A DNA stretch of 64,000 nucleotides from Qipengyuania qiaonensis (GTDB lineage Bacteria; Pseudomonadota; Alphaproteobacteria; Sphingomonadales; Sphingomonadaceae), in the NCBI RefSeq assembly GCF_019711515.1, contig NZ_JAIGNO010000004.1:186001-250000 (forward strand), given 5' to 3'. A program made the translations under genes and the position numbers. Positions within the stretch are counted from its first letter, which is position 1. Each line of letters begins with the position of its first letter. The notes below the pieces were generated by a model, which ran no database searches, had not been told where the DNA came from, and saw only the letters and a program-made list of their open reading frames with translations. This document shows, piece after piece, positions 61,065 through 64,000 of this stretch.

Positions 61065-61175
61065 GGGCTTCCAATATGACGGTTCGATTACAACCTAGTA
61101 TGCGAGTAGGTAGATGAAAGGTCCGGTTGCTGCATCTTGTTTCCTCCGCGTGTCGCATTTATGGCGCATCGCACC

Positions 61176-61973
61176 ATGAAGCGTACCCATCTGCCCCTCA
61201 ACGCCCTGCGCGTTTACGATGCCGCCGCCCGGCACCTTTCGTTCACCCGCGCGGCGGACGAGCTGGCGGTCACGCCGGCTGCCGTCGGCCAGCAGATCCG
61301 TGCGCTCGAGGATCATCTCGGCACGGTCCTGTTTCGTCGCACCAGCAAGGGCCTGGAACTGACCCAGGAAGGCGCCGCCGGCCTCGATGCGCTGCGCGAA
61401 GGATTTCTCAAATTCGAGGAAAGCGTTTCCGCCATGCAGGCGGGGCAGGCCTCGGACAGTTACACCATCGCCTGCCCGCGCGAATTCTACGCGCAGTGGC
61501 TGGCTCCGCGGCTGGCTCGGTTCGGCGAAGCGAGCCCCGACATCCGTTTCACCTTCGTTGCCGACGAAAACGCCGACTTCACCGAAGCCAATCTCGATTG
61601 CGCGATCCGGCTGGTCGACGGGCCCGGCGATCTGCAGGGCATCGAACTGGACGAAGCGCGCCGGGTGACAGTGGCGCGGGCGCAGGAGCATGGTGGTGCG
61701 CCCGATAAATGGATCGATTGGGGCCTGCCCCTGCAGGATGGCATCGCGGCCCACGTCACCGTGTCCAATGCGGGTCAGGCTCTGTCTTCCGCGCTGGCCG
61801 GGTTGGGCAAGGCGATCCTGCCCGAATTGCTGGCCAAGGAATCGATCGATGCGGGCAAGCTCGAGGTGCTCGACGGTCCCCACACCGGCACACGGGCCTA
61901 CTGGCTGGTCGCTCCGACGCCGCAATGGCGAACGAAGAAGGTCAGGGCACTCGTCTCATTCCTGTCGGAATAG
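61176..61973 (+). CDS. LysR family regulator (GcvA-like)
   Basis: 265 residues; N-terminal winged helix LPLNALRVYDAAARHLSFTR and AVTPAAVGQQIRALE, then an LTTR ligand domain. The start is ATG 61176 or 61161. GcvA-like LysR proteins often control amino acid genes; the target is unknown. It is divergent from ppk1. Confidence 0.9.
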   Translation: MKRTHLPLNALRVYDAAARHLSFTRAADELAVTPAAVGQQIRALEDHLGTVLFRRTSKGLELTQEGAAGLDALREGFLKFEESVSAMQAGQASDSYTIACPREFYAQWLAPRLARFGEASPDIRFTFVADENADFTEANLDCAIRLVDGPGDLQGIELDEARRVTVARAQEHGGAPDKWIDWGLPLQDGIAAHVTVSNAGQALSSALAGLGKAILPELLAKESIDAGKLEVLDGPHTGTRAYWLVAPTPQWRTKKVRALVSFLSE

Positions 61974-62065
61974 GGGCTGTCTTTCCACATGGAGACGACG
62001 GCGGAACCACGGGATCGGCAATATGCGGGATCTCGAGGAACCAAGCCGCCGATCGGCGCCGATTG

Positions 62066-62707
62066 TCAGCTTCTGCCGTCGAAATAGGCGAAAACGTCGG
62101 CAAGGCCCGGCGGGTCGGTCTCTCCCGCGAGCCGCTCCAGCGCCAGTGCGATGTCCAGCGTGTATTCGACCTGCGCGCCGTCCTGTCCCACATGCTCGCC
62201 CCCGAGCCGCCGGATGAAACTCCGTGCCGCCTCGTTCTCGGTCAGGACATGCGCAGCAAAGGCCTTCAGCCCTTCGGCGTGCGCATCGAGAAGCAGGGTT
62301 GCGGCCAGAAGCCGCCCGATGCCGAGCCCGTGATACGCATCCACGATACCGATTGAAAACTCCGCCACCGCATCCCCCGCATCGGGACGGATGGCACGCA
62401 CGACGCCCATCGCGGGCTGCGTCGGGTCGATGACGTCCAAAGCGCCCCAGGCAAGATGAAGCACCCCGTCGGCGTCGAGCAAACGCTCGATTACCCAGTC
62501 GGGCGGGCTGGCCCCACCCGAAAAGAACCGCATGTAGCGCGAACGCGAACTCATCCGTGCGATCCCCTCGCGCAGGCGATCCTCGTCGGCGGGCGTTACG
62601 GTGCGGATGCAGACCGCGCGACCGTCCGCCAGCCGCGTCTGGATCGAGGCGTCGCCGCAGGCGCCCGGCCAGCGTATGCCCGAGGCAGCATCGCCGCTGT
62701 CAACCAT
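62066..62707 (-). CDS. GNAT family N-acetyltransferase
   Basis: 213 residues with N-terminal VCIRTVTPADEDRLREGIARMS and an acetyl-CoA-type loop in YHGLGIGRLLAATLL, then ENEAARSFIRRLG. Substrate unknown. GGTGGAG fits the ATG at 62707 (six bases) rather than the ATG at 62713. Follows the outer-membrane-barrel gene by 65 bases. Confidence 0.85.
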   Translation of the reverse strand: MVDSGDAASGIRWPGACGDASIQTRLADGRAVCIRTVTPADEDRLREGIARMSSRSRYMRFFSGGASPPDWVIERLLDADGVLHLAWGALDVIDPTQPAMGVVRAIRPDAGDAVAEFSIGIVDAYHGLGIGRLLAATLLLDAHAEGLKAFAAHVLTENEAARSFIRRLGGEHVGQDGAQVEYTLDIALALERLAGETDPPGLADVFAYFDGRS

Positions 62708-62772
62708 CGCCATCTCCACCTGCGCAACCCGCCCCGGCTTTACGGACTTTCCGGGCCGCGCGCCAGCATTCG

Positions 62773-63705
62773 TCAAAATCGTCGCATCACACCAAGCCGG
62801 CCCTGGACATAGCTGTAACCCGACCCGACCGAACCGTTGTTCGATGGCGTATCGGTGTATATCGCCTCGCCGAAGACCGACCAGTTCTGCGCATTGTCCG
62901 GGCTGCGGAAGCGGACATTGGCGAAGTTCGACTGGCGCCAGTCGGTCGCCGCATCGCGCTGGACGCCGATGCCCCCGGCTCCGATAAGTTCCCACCCGCC
63001 TACGAACCGGCGAAGCTGGACCACGGGCATGACCTGCGCATACCAACGCGGCGAATAGTAATCGAACTCACCGGGTTCACCGTCGCGGAAATATCGCCCT
63101 CTCAATTGCAGGCTCAGGCCCCATTCCGGCTTCACCACATGGACATAGTTCGCGCGGGCATGAAGGCGCAGATTCTCCCCGCTGAACTCCTGTACACCGC
63201 CAAGTAGCGTGACGACGTTCTTTTCGTCCAGCGGCAGATCGATGGCCGCTCCGACGAAGGTGGAGTAGATGTCCTCTTCCAGCCCGCGCGGCGTTTCCAC
63301 CACGTCGCGTTCGATGAAGACTTCCTTGCGGAACGCGCTGTTGTCATGCACCGAAGCGGACCCGATAATGGTGTGCCCGTCGGTGCCTGCCAGGATGGAC
63401 CAGGTCCAGTCGCCGCTGGTGCCCGCATAGCGTCCGAAGATGCGTTCGCGTTCACGCGTGCCGGTGCCGGATGGGTCGTACCACGCCTTTTCGACCCGCA
63501 CCCCGATGCGGTCGTCCTCGCCGGCATTGCGCAGGTCGAAATCGATCGCGGTGCGCAGGATGTCCGTATCGTCGCTGTCGGTGGACACGAAGACTTCCGC
63601 GCCAATCGCTGGCGTGGGCTCCATGTCCTGCGCCAGCGCACTGCCGGGCAGGCCGCCGGCCATGATAAGAACGGATAGTGTTACGCTGTGACGCGTCAGT
63701 GCCAT
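62773..63705 (-). CDS. Outer membrane beta-barrel protein, exopolysaccharide context
   Basis: 310 residues with signal peptide (MALTRHSVTLSVLIMAGGLPGSALA) and alternating strands throughout, ending in a typical Phe (VMRRF). AGGAGG is nine bases before ATG 63705, a strong start. Homologues of this type often sit next to processive glycosyltransferases, as here. Role as export pore is inference. Confidence 0.7.
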   Translation of the reverse strand: MALTRHSVTLSVLIMAGGLPGSALAQDMEPTPAIGAEVFVSTDSDDTDILRTAIDFDLRNAGEDDRIGVRVEKAWYDPSGTGTRERERIFGRYAGTSGDWTWSILAGTDGHTIIGSASVHDNSAFRKEVFIERDVVETPRGLEEDIYSTFVGAAIDLPLDEKNVVTLLGGVQEFSGENLRLHARANYVHVVKPEWGLSLQLRGRYFRDGEPGEFDYYSPRWYAQVMPVVQLRRFVGGWELIGAGGIGVQRDAATDWRQSNFANVRFRSPDNAQNWSVFGEAIYTDTPSNNGSVGSGYSYVQGRLGVMRRF

Positions 63706-64000
63706 TGTTTGCGACCTCCTGTCAGTTCGGCGAAATAACCCCACACCGAAACCGGCTGCATCAGCAGCGGATAGATGAAAGCATAGAGAAGGAAGCCACG
63801 CAGGCTCTTCTCCATGGTGATGTCGTTGCGTTTCAGCATCCGTGTCTGGATGCGATAGATGACCACGTTTCACAGCGCGGCCAGCGGCAGTACCAGCAGG
63901 GTGATCGGCCCCGCCAGCCAGAAGACGCCCAGACAGGCGAGGATCAGGCCGGGAATGAAGGCGAAGGTGAAAGCCAGGTCGATGCTGACGAACAACAGGT
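63696..64000 (-). pseudogene. Processive glycosyltransferase (GT2-like) C-terminus with in-frame stop; 5' part outside window
   Basis: The frame entering from 64000 reads membrane helices (DLAFTFAFIPGLILACLGVF, then WLAGPITLLVLPLAAL) and meets TGA at 63870-63872. Beyond it the same frame continues with normal C-terminal sequence (NVVIYRIQTRMLKRNDI, LLYAFIYPLLMQPVSVWGYF, ELTGGRKQW) to a TGA at 63696, overlapping the barrel gene. A TGG to TGA change fits. Either the gene is broken, the protein ends early, or the base is an error. The GT2 identity rests only on this C-terminus. Confidence 0.55.

Noticed and set aside
62773-63873. Longer start for the barrel protein at GTG 63873
   Set aside because: The extension is unlike a signal peptide and AGGAGG stands just before ATG 63705, where a real signal peptide begins.
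1-64000. tRNA, rRNA, CRISPR array, transposase or phage genes
   Set aside because: I saw no cloverleaf, regularly spaced repeats, transposase motifs or phage structural genes.

Overview
The window is a GC-rich, gene-dense chromosomal segment with no rRNA, tRNA, CRISPR array or prophage that I can see. Gene content points to an alphaproteobacterium of the order Sphingomonadales, most likely Erythrobacteraceae. The indicators are a class II DAHP synthase, 5-aminolevulinate synthase (the C4 haem route), the lepB-rnc-era order, a short RecO, O-succinylhomoserine sulfhydrylase, betaine-lipid genes and sphingomonad-type intergenic repeats. This assignment is inference from gene families, not a database search.

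Layout. 1-11.4 kb (+): the end of an M16 peptidase, class II DAHP synthase, then a tightly packed stress cluster: egtB-egtD (ergothioneine), a membrane retropepsin, otsB-GH15-otsA (trehalose), a tyrosine phosphatase and trxB. 11.4-15.4 kb (-): two tandem MAPEG proteins, btaA-btaB for the phosphorus-free betaine lipid DGTS, and threonine dehydratase. 15.5-22.6 kb: a polyamine region (carboxyspermidine dehydrogenase and decarboxylase, ornithine decarboxylase with a structured leader), interrupted by a GxxExxY gene lying exactly between inverted repeats and by a diguanylate cyclase on the other strand. 23-28.3 kb (-): nitroreductase, cell-wall hydrolase, YdeI-like protein, hemA, murI and an unusual LuxR-HTH/transmembrane/EF-hand protein. 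28.4-35.2 kb (+): plsY, dprA, a noncoding palindromic element, an unknown membrane protein, topA and an MFS exporter. 35.2-37.8 kb (-): era, rnc, lepB. 37.8-41.4 kb (+): pgi, a secreted SGNH-like hydrolase, a ferritin-like protein and a GtrA protein.

41.4-64 kb: a frameshifted Nramp-family transporter, a DEAD-box helicase, glutathione reductase, an FAD oxidoreductase, an SDR, TspO, UbiK, RecO, LeuB, a dolichol-phosphate-mannose-synthase-like/GtrA fusion facing a protein O-mannosyltransferase, a divergent TetR/membrane-protein pair with visible operators, MetZ, a small protein behind a clear Fur box, an HCCA isomerase, ApaG, the ppk1-ppx operon, a LysR regulator, a GNAT acetyltransferase, an outer-membrane-barrel protein, and at the window edge a glycosyltransferase gene carrying an in-frame stop.

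The genes fit a free-living aerobic bacterium that manages redox and osmotic stress (ergothioneine, trehalose, TrxB, Gor), phosphate limitation (DGTS lipids, polyphosphate) and iron (a Fur box and a Fur-like palindrome before hemA). The strongest new leads are the GxxExxY inverted-repeat unit (16807-17260) with its ORF-less relative (30145-30361), the membrane-anchored LuxR/EF-hand regulator (27570-28319), and the Fur-controlled protein of unknown function (55495-55908).
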